A DNA stretch of 64,000 nucleotides from Teredinibacter turnerae (GTDB lineage Bacteria; Pseudomonadota; Gammaproteobacteria; Pseudomonadales; Cellvibrionaceae), in assembly GCF_037935975.1 (NCBI RefSeq), contig NZ_CP149817.1, positions 248,001-312,000 on the forward strand, given 5' to 3'. Positions 54,382 to 63,290 of the stretch are shown piece by piece (within the stretch, counting starts at the first letter, position 1; every line of letters begins with the position of its first letter). The translations under genes were made by a program, and so were the position numbers. Under the pieces are notes generated by a model that was not told the origin of the DNA, made no database searches, and saw only the letters and a list, made by a program, of their open reading frames with translations.

Positions 54382-55938
54382 ATGAATGCTGTTGCCTCGC
54401 CCATGGATTTAGTTCGACCCCAGAGTGCCGCTCATTCGCTGCTGGTACTCTTTGTCCTCGCCACACTTGCCTTCGCCCCCAGTCTGTATGCTCTGGTTGG
54501 CGATTGGCTTGCATCTCCGGAGTATGGTCACGGTATCCTTGTGTCGGGGATCGCTGGGTATCTGCTCTGGTGTCGCCGCGACATGGTGGAGTGCGCGGCT
54601 GAGAAACCGTTTGCCCCTGCTGTGGTTTTGGTGGCTTTGGCGCTGGCCTGCTACGGTTTTGCGATGTTGGGCGATATAACCGTCCTCAAACATTATGCCT
54701 ACGTGGCGACCCTGGCTTCGATAGCGCTGACTGTTGGCGGATGGCCGGTTTTGCGGGTGGTCGGTTTTCCTCTTGTGTTGGTATTCTTCTCCATTCCCCT
54801 GCATCCCTTCTTTACCAACCACCTCACCAGCGATTTGCAGTTGGTGTCTTCAACCATTGGGGTGTGGTTCATACACCTGATGGGTATTCCCGCGCTACAG
54901 GAAGGCAACGTAATCAATATGGGAGATTTCTCCCTGTTAGTGGAGGAAGCCTGTTCCGGGTTGCGCTATCTACTTCCGCTGGCCAGCATTTCGCTGCTGA
55001 TTGGCTACTATTATCGCGGCAGGCTGATAACCCGAATTTTGCTATTTTTGTCGGCGATCCCCATCACCGTGTTCATGAACAGCTTGCGTATAGCGGTTAC
55101 CGGATTCCTGATTAAATACGTCGGCAAGGAGTCTGCAGACGGGTTTCTGCATGATTTTGAAGGCTGGTTTGTATTTGTTGTTTCATGCGTGCTCCTTGGC
55201 CTGGCGCTGGTGGTGCTGGCTAAGGTCAATCGACGCGCGCTAACCTTGCAGGACAATTTTAAATTCCCCGCTGTCGCTGGTGAGTATTCACACGCCGGTT
55301 CGCCTGTTCGAGCCCGTATTCACGGGGTGGTTGCCGCGTTACTCATTCTGGGTGGCAGTGCTATCAGCTACCTGTGGCTCAACAAAGAAACAGTGATTCC
55401 CACGCGCGAAACCTTCGACAAATTCCCTTTAACCCTCGCCGGGCGGGATCTCTATCCAGACGTGCTCGACAGCCATGTGTTAAATATCCTGAAACTGGAT
55501 GACTATTTTATTGGCGATTATCTCGCTACAGATAAATTGCCGGTAAATCTTTACATGGCTTACTACGAGGCACAGCAGGACGGTTCGCTGATTCATTCAC
55601 CCTCCGATTGTATTCCGGCTGGCGGATGGGAAATTACGGATTCCAGGATTATTGACCTGACGGATCTGGGCTTCCGCGGTCGTGGCAATCGCGCTGTTAT
55701 AGAGAAAGGCGATAACCGATTACTTGTCTACTATTGGGTGAATGAACAAGCGCGTAATTACGCGACAGAATTTGAAGTTTACAACTCTTTGGTGTTGCGA
55801 TCGATTACACATGGTCGCACCGACGCCACCCTGGTGCGGGTGTATGTACCGCTGCGCGAAGGCGTTGATAGCGAAGGCCAGTTGAAAGAGTTTGTTGCCG
55901 CACTCGCCGAGCGAAGCACGCCTTTTTTACCGCAATAA
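54382..55938 (+). CDS. Exosortase fused to an EpsI domain (XrtD-like)
   Basis: About 518 residues. The first 290 contain eight or so membrane helices with the transpeptidase triad: Cys191 (LVEEACSGLRYL), Arg236 (FMNSLRIAVTG) and His257 (FLHDFEGWFVF). It would cleave the sorting signal of surface proteins at the membrane. After a further helix (VVAALLILGGSAISYLWL) the C-terminal 200 residues are an EpsI domain, including LIHSPSDCIPAGGWEI. The fused form, plus the VPLPG motif of the nearby substrate, points to the exosortase D (VPLPA-specific) type rather than XrtA. The type is an inference. Confidence 0.85.
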   Translation: MNAVASPMDLVRPQSAAHSLLVLFVLATLAFAPSLYALVGDWLASPEYGHGILVSGIAGYLLWCRRDMVECAAEKPFAPAVVLVALALACYGFAMLGDITVLKHYAYVATLASIALTVGGWPVLRVVGFPLVLVFFSIPLHPFFTNHLTSDLQLVSSTIGVWFIHLMGIPALQEGNVINMGDFSLLVEEACSGLRYLLPLASISLLIGYYYRGRLITRILLFLSAIPITVFMNSLRIAVTGFLIKYVGKESADGFLHDFEGWFVFVVSCVLLGLALVVLAKVNRRALTLQDNFKFPAVAGEYSHAGSPVRARIHGVVAALLILGGSAISYLWLNKETVIPTRETFDKFPLTLAGRDLYPDVLDSHVLNILKLDDYFIGDYLATDKLPVNLYMAYYEAQQDGSLIHSPSDCIPAGGWEITDSRIIDLTDLGFRGRGNRAVIEKGDNRLLVYYWVNEQARNYATEFEVYNSLVLRSITHGRTDATLVRVYVPLREGVDSEGQLKEFVAALAERSTPFLPQ

Positions 55939-55959
55939 AATGCAGAGTAATACACGACT

Positions 55960-58335
55960 ATGAAAAAACTATTTCCACTATTGGTGCTTGTCGCTGCATT
56001 GACGGCCTGCAAAAGTGAAGAAGAAAAATCGCAGGAATATTATGAGAGCGGCGCGGCCTACCTTGAGAAAGGTGAGTACTCTTCGGCTGAGTTAGAGTTC
56101 AAAAATGCGCTCAAAATCAATCCACACAACATCGATGCGCAATTTGGTACGGCTGTTATTTACGAGAATAAAAAGCGCTGGGTTGAGCTGGAGAAAACAC
56201 TCGTTGGTATTCTCGATTTTGACCCGGAATATATCGACGCACGGATTAAGCTCACCAACCTGTACCTTGGCCAGAACAAAATTGATAAGGCGATGGTGCA
56301 CACCGAAAAGTTAATGACTCAGCAACCGCAAAACCCGATGGTGAAAACGTTGCGGGCCGCGGTGCTGTATAAAATCGATGACCGCGACGGTGCGCGTGCC
56401 CTTATTGATCAAGTATTAGCCGCTCACCCGCATTACGTTGATGCGGTTATTCTCAAAGCGCATGATCTCCTGTTCCAGGATAAAAACAGTGACGCGATTG
56501 CGGTGTTGGATGGCGCGCTGAAAGAGCAGCCCAGAAGCGTAGTGCTAAATATTGTGTTGTTGCAGGCACTCAATAAAGCCGGGGAAGTTTCGCGAGCGGA
56601 ATCTGTGTATCGCACCTTGATTGATATCTACCCGGACAACAGCAATATCCCCTTGTCGCTGGCGCGGCACCTGGCGTCCAACAATCAGGTGAAAGAGGCG
56701 GTGGCACTGCTGGAGACGCAGGCTGAGCAAAAGCAGGACACTGAATTTTTGTTTAAGGCGATTGAGTTGGTCAATGACCGCGATGGTATTGACGCTGCCG
56801 AGACGTTGACCAAAAAGTATCTTCAGCAATTTCCCGCGTTGGAGCGTTTGCGCTTCGCGTTGGTGGATATCTATGTGAAAACGGGCCGCCTGGATGAGGG
56901 TGTGGCAGAGCTGGATAAAATCTGGCTGGCAGGTGGCGAAACCCGACTGACTGTGGATGCGGGGCTGCGCAAAGGCCGCCTTGAGCTGATGAACAACAGT
57001 TTGCCCGAAGCGGAAAAAACGATTGGCCGGCTGGAAGAGCTGGATGCGAGCAACCCCAAGGTTGCCGTGTTGCAGGGCGACTTGCTGCTTGCCAAGAACG
57101 ACGGTTCTGGTGCGATACGGGTGTTGCGTACCGCGTTACGTCAAGTGGCCGTCGATGCGGACGTGTTTGCCGCACTTGCCAAGGCGCATCGGGCGCAAGC
57201 GGAATTCGAGCTGGCGAACGAGTACTTTGCAAAAGCGGTGCGCGCACCTGACGGAATTAAATACGCAGTGGATTACGCACAGTTTTTACTCGAGCAGAAA
57301 AAATTGAGTCTGGCTGAGCAGATCCTCCAACAGCTTATTTTACGCAACCGCGGCAGCGAGCGCGTGCTCAATTTACTGGCGCAGGTCAAGCTGGCTAAAG
57401 AGCAATGGCAAGAAGCGGAAATGATCGCCGACCAGATGCAACAAATCGAAGGCGAGGATACAGTGGTGGCTTACATTCGCGGCATGGCGGCATCCGGCAA
57501 GGGGGACAGCGAAGGCGCAATTGCAGCAATGGAAAACTTGCAAAAGCTCAGCCCGGACTCCATGCGCTCGATGGTGTTGTTGGTCGACGCCTATATTAAG
57601 GCGGGTCAACGAGACCAGGCGGAAAACTTCTTGAATCGGGTAATCGCAACCGATCCGAATTCCTACACCGGTTACTTTTTGCGCGGCAATTTACACCTTT
57701 ATTTTGGTGAGGCGGAACCTGCGGTACGGGATTACCAACAGGCGATTAAAAACGATCCCGAAAAAGAAGGTGCGTATAACGCGCTCGCCAAACTGAACCT
57801 GCGGCTAGGCAAGGTGGCCGATGCAGAGCGGGTACTCAGCCAGGGTGTGCGACAACTGCCGGAAAGTGAGACGTTGACGGCGTTTCGTGCTGAGCTGCAT
57901 CGCCGTGCCGGTGAGCTGGATCAGGCGGTTGCCATGTATCGCGCCCTGTTGGCCAGAAACGACAGTCTGGACGTGGTCGCTAACAATTTAGCGTCCACAT
58001 TGATCACCCTGGGCGGCGCCGACAACTTGCAATCCGCTCTGCAAGTGGCGGCACGGTTCCGTACCTCGAAAGTACCACAGTTTCTCGACACGCTTGGGTG
58101 GGCCTATGTGCTCAACAATCAGCTGGATGACGGGCTGTCGTTGCTGCGACGCGCGTCACTCAAACTGCCTGATGAGCCGGAGATCGCTTATCACCTGGCT
58201 GAAGGTTATTTTCGTAATCAGGATTACACCAACGCGAAAATTCAGGTAGACGAAGCGCTTGCAAAAGGAATCGACAGTGCCAGCTGGTATACAACGGCGA
58301 AAGCGCTGCAGGAAAAGATTGCTGCGGCTTTGTAA
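55960..58335 (+). CDS. PrsT-like TPR-repeat lipoprotein
   Basis: About 791 residues. The lipobox ALTACKSEEE anchors it at Cys17. The rest is nearly continuous TPR repeats (for example YYESGAAYLEKGEYSSAELE and AYNALAKLNLRLGKVADAE). Long TPR lipoproteins of this kind (PrsT) are a standard part of PEP-CTERM/exosortase polysaccharide loci. It probably scaffolds the periplasmic assembly. It lies 21 bp after the exosortase gene, same operon. Confidence 0.88.
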   Translation: MKKLFPLLVLVAALTACKSEEEKSQEYYESGAAYLEKGEYSSAELEFKNALKINPHNIDAQFGTAVIYENKKRWVELEKTLVGILDFDPEYIDARIKLTNLYLGQNKIDKAMVHTEKLMTQQPQNPMVKTLRAAVLYKIDDRDGARALIDQVLAAHPHYVDAVILKAHDLLFQDKNSDAIAVLDGALKEQPRSVVLNIVLLQALNKAGEVSRAESVYRTLIDIYPDNSNIPLSLARHLASNNQVKEAVALLETQAEQKQDTEFLFKAIELVNDRDGIDAAETLTKKYLQQFPALERLRFALVDIYVKTGRLDEGVAELDKIWLAGGETRLTVDAGLRKGRLELMNNSLPEAEKTIGRLEELDASNPKVAVLQGDLLLAKNDGSGAIRVLRTALRQVAVDADVFAALAKAHRAQAEFELANEYFAKAVRAPDGIKYAVDYAQFLLEQKKLSLAEQILQQLILRNRGSERVLNLLAQVKLAKEQWQEAEMIADQMQQIEGEDTVVAYIRGMAASGKGDSEGAIAAMENLQKLSPDSMRSMVLLVDAYIKAGQRDQAENFLNRVIATDPNSYTGYFLRGNLHLYFGEAEPAVRDYQQAIKNDPEKEGAYNALAKLNLRLGKVADAERVLSQGVRQLPESETLTAFRAELHRRAGELDQAVAMYRALLARNDSLDVVANNLASTLITLGGADNLQSALQVAARFRTSKVPQFLDTLGWAYVLNNQLDDGLSLLRRASLKLPDEPEIAYHLAEGYFRNQDYTNAKIQVDEALAKGIDSASWYTTAKALQEKIAAAL

Positions 58336-58595
58336 GCTTTGCGTGCTGTCGGCGCGATTTACATTAGTATGAGTCGGTATTTAGTTGGTGGTGCAAAAAT
58401 TCGCCACCAATGCCTCCAAACAGCGCGAAAATTTTGCGTTTGGCGCACTTAGTATCCAGTTGTCGGACTAAAGTGGAGGGTTTGAGTAGGTGGCACAGTG
58501 ATTGCTCTAGTAAGAATGTCGGGGCAACTTTTTCTAACCTAACTTTCTGCCCCATTTAAAATTGTCTGACATCTGTACACGGAGGGTGAAGTACT

Positions 58596-58784
58596 GTGAA
58601 GTCGATCAAACAACTGGTATTGCTGTTTATATTTGTTGTGTTTTCTGTCAGCGCTTACGCCTACATGTTTGTTGATACAAATGAGGTAGGAGCGCCTTTG
58701 GGAGACAATTTCTCGCTGCCGGTGGTAGCGGTTTGCTTCGGGCTTTTGTTGATAGTCTTCGGAAATCTGCAAAGGCGATCGTAG
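58596..58784 (+). CDS. Small membrane protein with a sorting-signal-like C-terminus
   Basis: About 62 residues from GTG at 58596 with GGAGG 10 bp upstream. An N-terminal signal-like helix (LVLLFIFVVFSVSAYA) is followed by only 20 polar residues and then NFSLPVVAVCFGLLLIVFGNLQRRS: an LP, a hydrophobic helix and an Arg pair. This end resembles that of the VPLPG surface protein (LPGSLLLFGTALVIFGSMRRK), so it could be a minimal exosortase substrate or an unrelated two-helix protein. It has its own terminator. Confidence 0.55.
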   Translation: MKSIKQLVLLFIFVVFSVSAYAYMFVDTNEVGAPLGDNFSLPVVAVCFGLLLIVFGNLQRRS

Positions 58785-58810
58785 CAGTCGAATAATAAGA
58801 TTTTCACGGA

Positions 58811-58835
58811 AAGGGGGCGTGAGCCCCCTTTTTTA
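58811..58835 (+). terminator. Rho-independent terminator after the small membrane protein
   Basis: GGGGGC (58813-58818) GTGA GCCCCC (58823-58828) then TTTTTT at 58829-58834. The stem is strong and the T-run clear. It separates the small gene from the chain-length regulator and shows that translation of the latter must start after it. Confidence 0.85.
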
Positions 58836-58884
58836 CGCCGATTGGAATATCATAGAGAAGGTATACACAGGAGAAGGTAATAGC

Positions 58885-60468
58885 GTGTACGAAGATCAAG
58901 GCTCAGGTTCGCAGACATCAATACTCGATGCGAATTATATTCCCGCGCTACTGCGTTATAAGTGGTACATCCTGATAACAACCATACCGCTCATCGTGAT
59001 TGCCGGTATTGTTGTGGCCTCACTACCCCCGATTTATCTCTCTGCCGGCACTGTTATGGTGGAGACTCAAAAAATTCCTCAAAGCCTGGTACAAACTACC
59101 GTTACTACGGCGGTGAAAGAGCGAATCGATATTATTAAGCAGCGAGTGATGACTCGCGACCGTTTGCTCTCGGTGATTCGCCAGCACGGTTATTTTCAGC
59201 TCGATGAAAGCTCGCCTATTCAGGTTAATCAGGTGATTACTAACGTGCGCCGCTCGGTGATGCTCGAAGTCGAAGAGACGCGCGTGGGCCGGGAAAAATC
59301 CGTAATTGCATTTCGGGTTGGGTTTGAATCGCGCGAACCGCGTATTGCCTATGAAATGGCGAACGATTTGGTAACGCTCTTTATGAGCGAGAACATCAAA
59401 GTTCGAACTGAACGCGCCAGCGAGACAACCGAGTTTTTCCGTCAGGAGGCTGCAAAAGTTAAGTCTGAACTGGACAAAACGGAAGCGGCTGTTGCCGAGT
59501 ACAAACAGAAAAACAAGGATGCGCTGCCCGAGCATTTGCGCCTTTATGGTGATATGCGCGCGCAAGCGACAGAAAAGCTGAACAACATCAACCGCGATAT
59601 ACGTTCTGCTCGCCAGCAAATTGAGCTGATTAAAACTCAAATGGCGCTCGCTCAGCCTGGCGAGGGCGTCGACGGTGTCTACCTGGACCCGCGCTTGTCG
59701 CAGCTTCAGCAGCGCTACAAAGAATTGTCGATGCTGTACAAGCCGGATTATCCCGATCTTGTGGCTCTCAGAGAGCAAATCGAACTGCTGAAATCCAACC
59801 CGTTGTCGCAGGAAGATATCGAGCAGGCGCCAGTGGGTGACCTGAGCGTGGCAAGTAAGCTCGACGAATTGGAGCAGGAAATCGCTTCGCTGCAAATGGA
59901 TCGTAAAGAGACCGAAGAATCCATTGCGGATCTGGAAAATCGTATTTTGAAAGTGCCTTTGGTCGAGCGTGGGCTGATCGAGTTGAACCGCGATTACGAC
60001 GCGAAACTGTCTGAGTACAATCAGCTCGCAGCGAAAATCGGCGAGGCCTCCCGTGCGGAAAGCCTTGAGCAGGAAATGCTCGCTGAGAAATTCTCGCTGC
60101 TGGAACCGCCTCGTTTGCCGCGCGTGCCCTCTGCACCGAATAGGATCAAGCTGATGGCTATGGGTGTTATTGTTGCGTTCGGTGCGCCTATAGGTATCGC
60201 CCTGCTTATCGGTCATTTTGACTCGTCCATCCGCAGCCGTAAAGTGCTTGAACGCGCGGTTTCCGGGCGTCGCGGGTTGCCGGTGCTGGAGGTGAACTAC
60301 ATCCGCACCGAGGCGGAGTCGTCGGGCCAGCGCCGCCGTATCCGCAAGTCGTTCATCATTGCCATGGCGGGATTATTGCTGGCAGCATTGATATTCCACT
60401 TTTTTGTAATGGATGTGGGCGATTTGATGGAAAAAGTGTTGGAGCGTTTTGGAATATTTATTTATTAA
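58885..60468 (+). CDS. Polysaccharide chain-length regulator (Wzz/PCP type)
   Basis: About 527 residues from GTG at 58885, with GGAGAAGG upstream; the open frame extends into the terminator, so the earlier start is ruled out. One membrane helix near 30-52 (WYILITTIPLIVIAGIVVAS) and others near 430-450 and 495-515 flank a large coiled-coil periplasmic region. The conserved Wzz proline-rich motif before the second helix is LEPPRLPRVPSAPNRIK. There is no tyrosine-kinase domain. Belongs to the XrtA/PEP-CTERM-type chain-length determinants. Confidence 0.85.
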   Translation: MYEDQGSGSQTSILDANYIPALLRYKWYILITTIPLIVIAGIVVASLPPIYLSAGTVMVETQKIPQSLVQTTVTTAVKERIDIIKQRVMTRDRLLSVIRQHGYFQLDESSPIQVNQVITNVRRSVMLEVEETRVGREKSVIAFRVGFESREPRIAYEMANDLVTLFMSENIKVRTERASETTEFFRQEAAKVKSELDKTEAAVAEYKQKNKDALPEHLRLYGDMRAQATEKLNNINRDIRSARQQIELIKTQMALAQPGEGVDGVYLDPRLSQLQQRYKELSMLYKPDYPDLVALREQIELLKSNPLSQEDIEQAPVGDLSVASKLDELEQEIASLQMDRKETEESIADLENRILKVPLVERGLIELNRDYDAKLSEYNQLAAKIGEASRAESLEQEMLAEKFSLLEPPRLPRVPSAPNRIKLMAMGVIVAFGAPIGIALLIGHFDSSIRSRKVLERAVSGRRGLPVLEVNYIRTEAESSGQRRRIRKSFIIAMAGLLLAALIFHFFVMDVGDLMEKVLERFGIFIY

Positions 60469-60552
60469 CCAATGCGCTTAAGCTGCGCCCTGCCGCCCAC
60501 TTATTGAGGGCGGCAAAGCTACGGATTTTATAGCGCTGTTCAAGGGGGAATA

Positions 60553-61509
60553 ATGAGCGCGAAGCTCGAGCTTCTCATCGTCGTTATCAATTACAAAACG
60601 GCAGACATGGTGATCGATTGTTTACAAACCGTGCTGCCCCAGCTCAAAGAAGGGCAAAAGGTTGCCCTCGTCGATAATTGCTCTGGCGATGGTTCGGCAG
60701 AGACACTGCAAACGTGGGTTGCCGCTCACGGAGAAGGCAAGGTCGATCTTATTCTCTCGCCGGAGAATGGCGGGTTTTCCGCCGGCAATAACATCGGCAT
60801 CAAACACGCAGAAGCGGAACATTATCTGTTGTTAAACAGCGATACGTTGCTGCGCGACGGAGCGCTGGCGACAATGCTCGATACCATGACCAGCAAGCGT
60901 TGTGGTTTTGTGGCGCCGCGTCTTGAGTGGCCGGATGCGACACCCCAGGAAAGCTGTTTCCGCTTTCATCGTCCTATCAGTGAACTCATTTATGGCGCAG
61001 CGACTGGTGCAGTTACCCGGCTGCTCGGGCGTTGGGTCGTCGCGCTGCCCGTGAGTGAAAAACCCATCAGCCCGGAGTGGGCAAGTTTCGCCTGTATTAT
61101 GTTGCGCGGTGACATGGTTAAAGATGTTGGCCTTATGGATGAAGGCTACTTCCTCTACTACGAAGATGTGGATTACTGTAAAGAGGCCGCCAATCGAGGC
61201 TGGTCGATTGTATACCAGCCCGCCGCCCGGGTTGTGCATTTGCGCGGTGGCAGTTCTCCAATGAAATCGAATTATGCGCACAAGAAACGCCTGCCGTATT
61301 ACTACTACGCATCGCGCACGCGTTATTTCGCCAAGCACTACGGTCGCTTGGGTGCTTTTCTTGCGAATTCAGCGTGGCTCGCAGGCCGGTCCATTTCCAA
61401 GTTGCGCGAGCTGTTGGGCAAAAAGGATATTGCCGCTTGCGAAAAGCAGTTCTCGGATATCTGGATCCAATTTTCTTCGCCTCTAAAACCTTACAGACCA
61501 AAATCATGA
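60553..61509 (+). CDS. Family 2 glycosyltransferase, rhamnosyltransferase-like
   Basis: About 318 residues. LLIVVINYKTADMVIDCL opens the GT-A fold; ALVDNCSGDGSAETL, NGGFSAGNNIGI and LLLNSDT (DXD-like) follow, and YFLYYEDVDYCKEAANRG is the acceptor region typical of WbbL/RfbF-like rhamnosyltransferases. With rmlACDB in the locus, dTDP-rhamnose is the probable donor. Cytoplasmic/peripheral. GGGGGAA-type ribosome binding site; ends in a 4-bp overlap with the sulfotransferase gene. Confidence 0.85.
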   Translation: MSAKLELLIVVINYKTADMVIDCLQTVLPQLKEGQKVALVDNCSGDGSAETLQTWVAAHGEGKVDLILSPENGGFSAGNNIGIKHAEAEHYLLLNSDTLLRDGALATMLDTMTSKRCGFVAPRLEWPDATPQESCFRFHRPISELIYGAATGAVTRLLGRWVVALPVSEKPISPEWASFACIMLRGDMVKDVGLMDEGYFLYYEDVDYCKEAANRGWSIVYQPAARVVHLRGGSSPMKSNYAHKKRLPYYYYASRTRYFAKHYGRLGAFLANSAWLAGRSISKLRELLGKKDIAACEKQFSDIWIQFSSPLKPYRPKS

Positions 61510-62390
61510 CCCAAGTAGAAACTCGCCTCCCGAATTTTATGATCATCGGCGGCATGAAGTGTGCGACGAGTACATTGCACGATCAGCTGGCCCAACAGCC
61601 TGGCTTTTTTATGAGCACGCCAAAAGAGCCAAATTATTTTAGTAACGACGACGTATTTGCGAACGGTGAATCCTGGTACAACCAGCTTTTTTCCGATGCC
61701 GGGGACGCTGAATTGGTAGGTGAGTCCAGTACCCACTACACCAAGTTTCCGACCTATCCCCAGACGCTCGATCGACTGGAAGCCCATGGGTTGGGTCAGT
61801 GCAAATTTATTTACGTTATTCGCCATCCCGTGGATCGCCTGGTATCTCACTATATTCACGAATGGTCGCAGGGTGTAATTTCATCCGACATTGAAAAAGC
61901 CCTGCAAACTAACCCGGAACTGATTGATTACTCGCGTTACTACTTTCAGCTTAACCATTATTTACAGCGGTTTGATGCTTCCCAACTAATGGTTGTCTAC
62001 TTTGAACGTTTGAGCAGTCAATCGCAGCAGGAGCTTGAACGTATTTGTCAGTTTCTTGGTTATAGCGGTGCGCCAGTGTGGGACGACAATATGGAACGCA
62101 AAAACGTGTCTGCGCAGCGTATTCGTAAATTTCCTTTTTACGATCTTGTGGTTGAATCGAAACTGATGACGAGTCTGCGCCGTAACCTGGTGCCGCGTCA
62201 GCTGCGGGATGCGGTGAAAGCCAAACTGACAATGAACAAGCGACCAGAGCTTTCAGCCCAGACTCGGGCAAAGCTCGAGGCTGTTTTCAACGAAGACCTG
62301 GCGCAGCTGGGTAAGTTGGTCGGCACAGAATTGAATTGCACTAATTTTAAAGACGTCGCCAAAAATGGGCCCGCGCCTGACTTGGTGTAG
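61506..62390 (+). CDS. PAPS-dependent sulfotransferase
   Basis: About 294 residues from ATG at 61506 (ATGA overlap with the glycosyltransferase). The 5'-phosphosulfate loop FMIIGGMKCATSTLHDQL and the 3'-phosphate motif IYVIRHPVDRLVSHYIHEW are intact, with the usual KEPNYFS between them. It transfers sulfate from PAPS, most likely to the sugar chain made by this locus. The position behind a rhamnosyltransferase and before cysQ and cysD supports glycan sulfation. Confidence 0.87.
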   Translation: MTQVETRLPNFMIIGGMKCATSTLHDQLAQQPGFFMSTPKEPNYFSNDDVFANGESWYNQLFSDAGDAELVGESSTHYTKFPTYPQTLDRLEAHGLGQCKFIYVIRHPVDRLVSHYIHEWSQGVISSDIEKALQTNPELIDYSRYYFQLNHYLQRFDASQLMVVYFERLSSQSQQELERICQFLGYSGAPVWDDNMERKNVSAQRIRKFPFYDLVVESKLMTSLRRNLVPRQLRDAVKAKLTMNKRPELSAQTRAKLEAVFNEDLAQLGKLVGTELNCTNFKDVAKNGPAPDLV

Positions 62391-62452
62391 AGCCTAAATT
62401 TTTGAGCATGTTTTTTGCTAAGTACGACATACCTAACTTTGAAGGATATCGC

Positions 62453-63274
62453 GTGGAGAATGAAATTACCGCTCTTGCAGAGCTCGTCGCCAAAGTCAAT
62501 GAAATTGTGGTTGCTGCGGGTGACGCAATTATGGATATCTACCAACAACCGGATTTCAATGTAGAAATTAAGGATGACAATTCTCCGCTAACCCGGGCCG
62601 ACAAAGCAGCCCACAATATTTTGGCCGCAGCGCTGGAAGCGCTTGATTGTGGCCCTGTTCTTTCTGAAGAAGATGCCAACATTCCCTGGGCAGAACGCCA
62701 GCAATGGCAACAGTACTGGCTGGTAGACCCGCTGGACGGCACCAAAGAATTTATCAAACGCAACGGCGAATTTACGGTGAATGTTGCGCTTATTAAGGAC
62801 GGTGTACCCATTCTCGGCAGTGTATATGCGCCGGATAAAGGCTGGCTTTACTATGGCGCTCAGGGCGTCGGCGCATTTAAAGTGGAAGATGCAAAAGCGG
62901 CTACAGGCGCAGAGAGTATTTCCCCAGCAGTTGTGCCTGGTAGCGACGATGTCTGGCGCATCGTCGGCAGTCGTTCTCACCAGAGTGATGATTTCAAAGA
63001 ATTTGTAAAATCGTTCAACGGTACTGACATAGTGGCGATGGGCAGTTCGTTAAAAATATGTTTAGTGGCAGAAGGTGCTGCAGATCTCTACCCGCGTTTG
63101 GGGTTGACCAGTGAATGGGATACTGCAGCCGCACAAGCGGTCGTTGAGGCGGCTGGCGGAATTTTGCTTAACTGGGAAACGAAGCAGCCCTTGCGTTATA
63201 ACACCAAAGAGTCGCTGCTCAATCCATTCTTTATTGTGTGTTCGCAAACTTCACCCGTTTGGCTAAACGTTTAA
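62453..63274 (+). CDS. cysQ: 3'(2'),5'-bisphosphate nucleotidase
   Basis: About 273 residues from GTG at 62453, preceded by GAAGGA; an ATG at 62408 is also in frame but has no ribosome binding site. It removes the 3'-phosphate from PAP, the by-product of sulfotransferases. The inositol-phosphatase-fold motifs are present: [41 protein letters not shown] and [19 protein letters not shown]. Next to a sulfotransferase this recycles PAP locally. Confidence 0.93.
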   Translation: MENEITALAELVAKVNEIVVAAGDAIMDIYQQPDFNVEIKDDNSPLTRADKAAHNILAAALEALDCGPVLSEEDANIPWAERQQWQQYWLVDPLDGTKEFIKRNGEFTVNVALIKDGVPILGSVYAPDKGWLYYGAQGVGAFKVEDAKAATGAESISPAVVPGSDDVWRIVGSRSHQSDDFKEFVKSFNGTDIVAMGSSLKICLVAEGAADLYPRLGLTSEWDTAAAQAVVEAAGGILLNWETKQPLRYNTKESLLNPFFIVCSQTSPVWLNV

Positions 63275-63290
63275 CCGCTTAGGAGCTAGT

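Noticed and set aside
58819-58884. Upstream extension of the chain-length regulator frame
   Set aside because: It begins inside the stem of a strong terminator; GTG 58885 has a good ribosome binding site.
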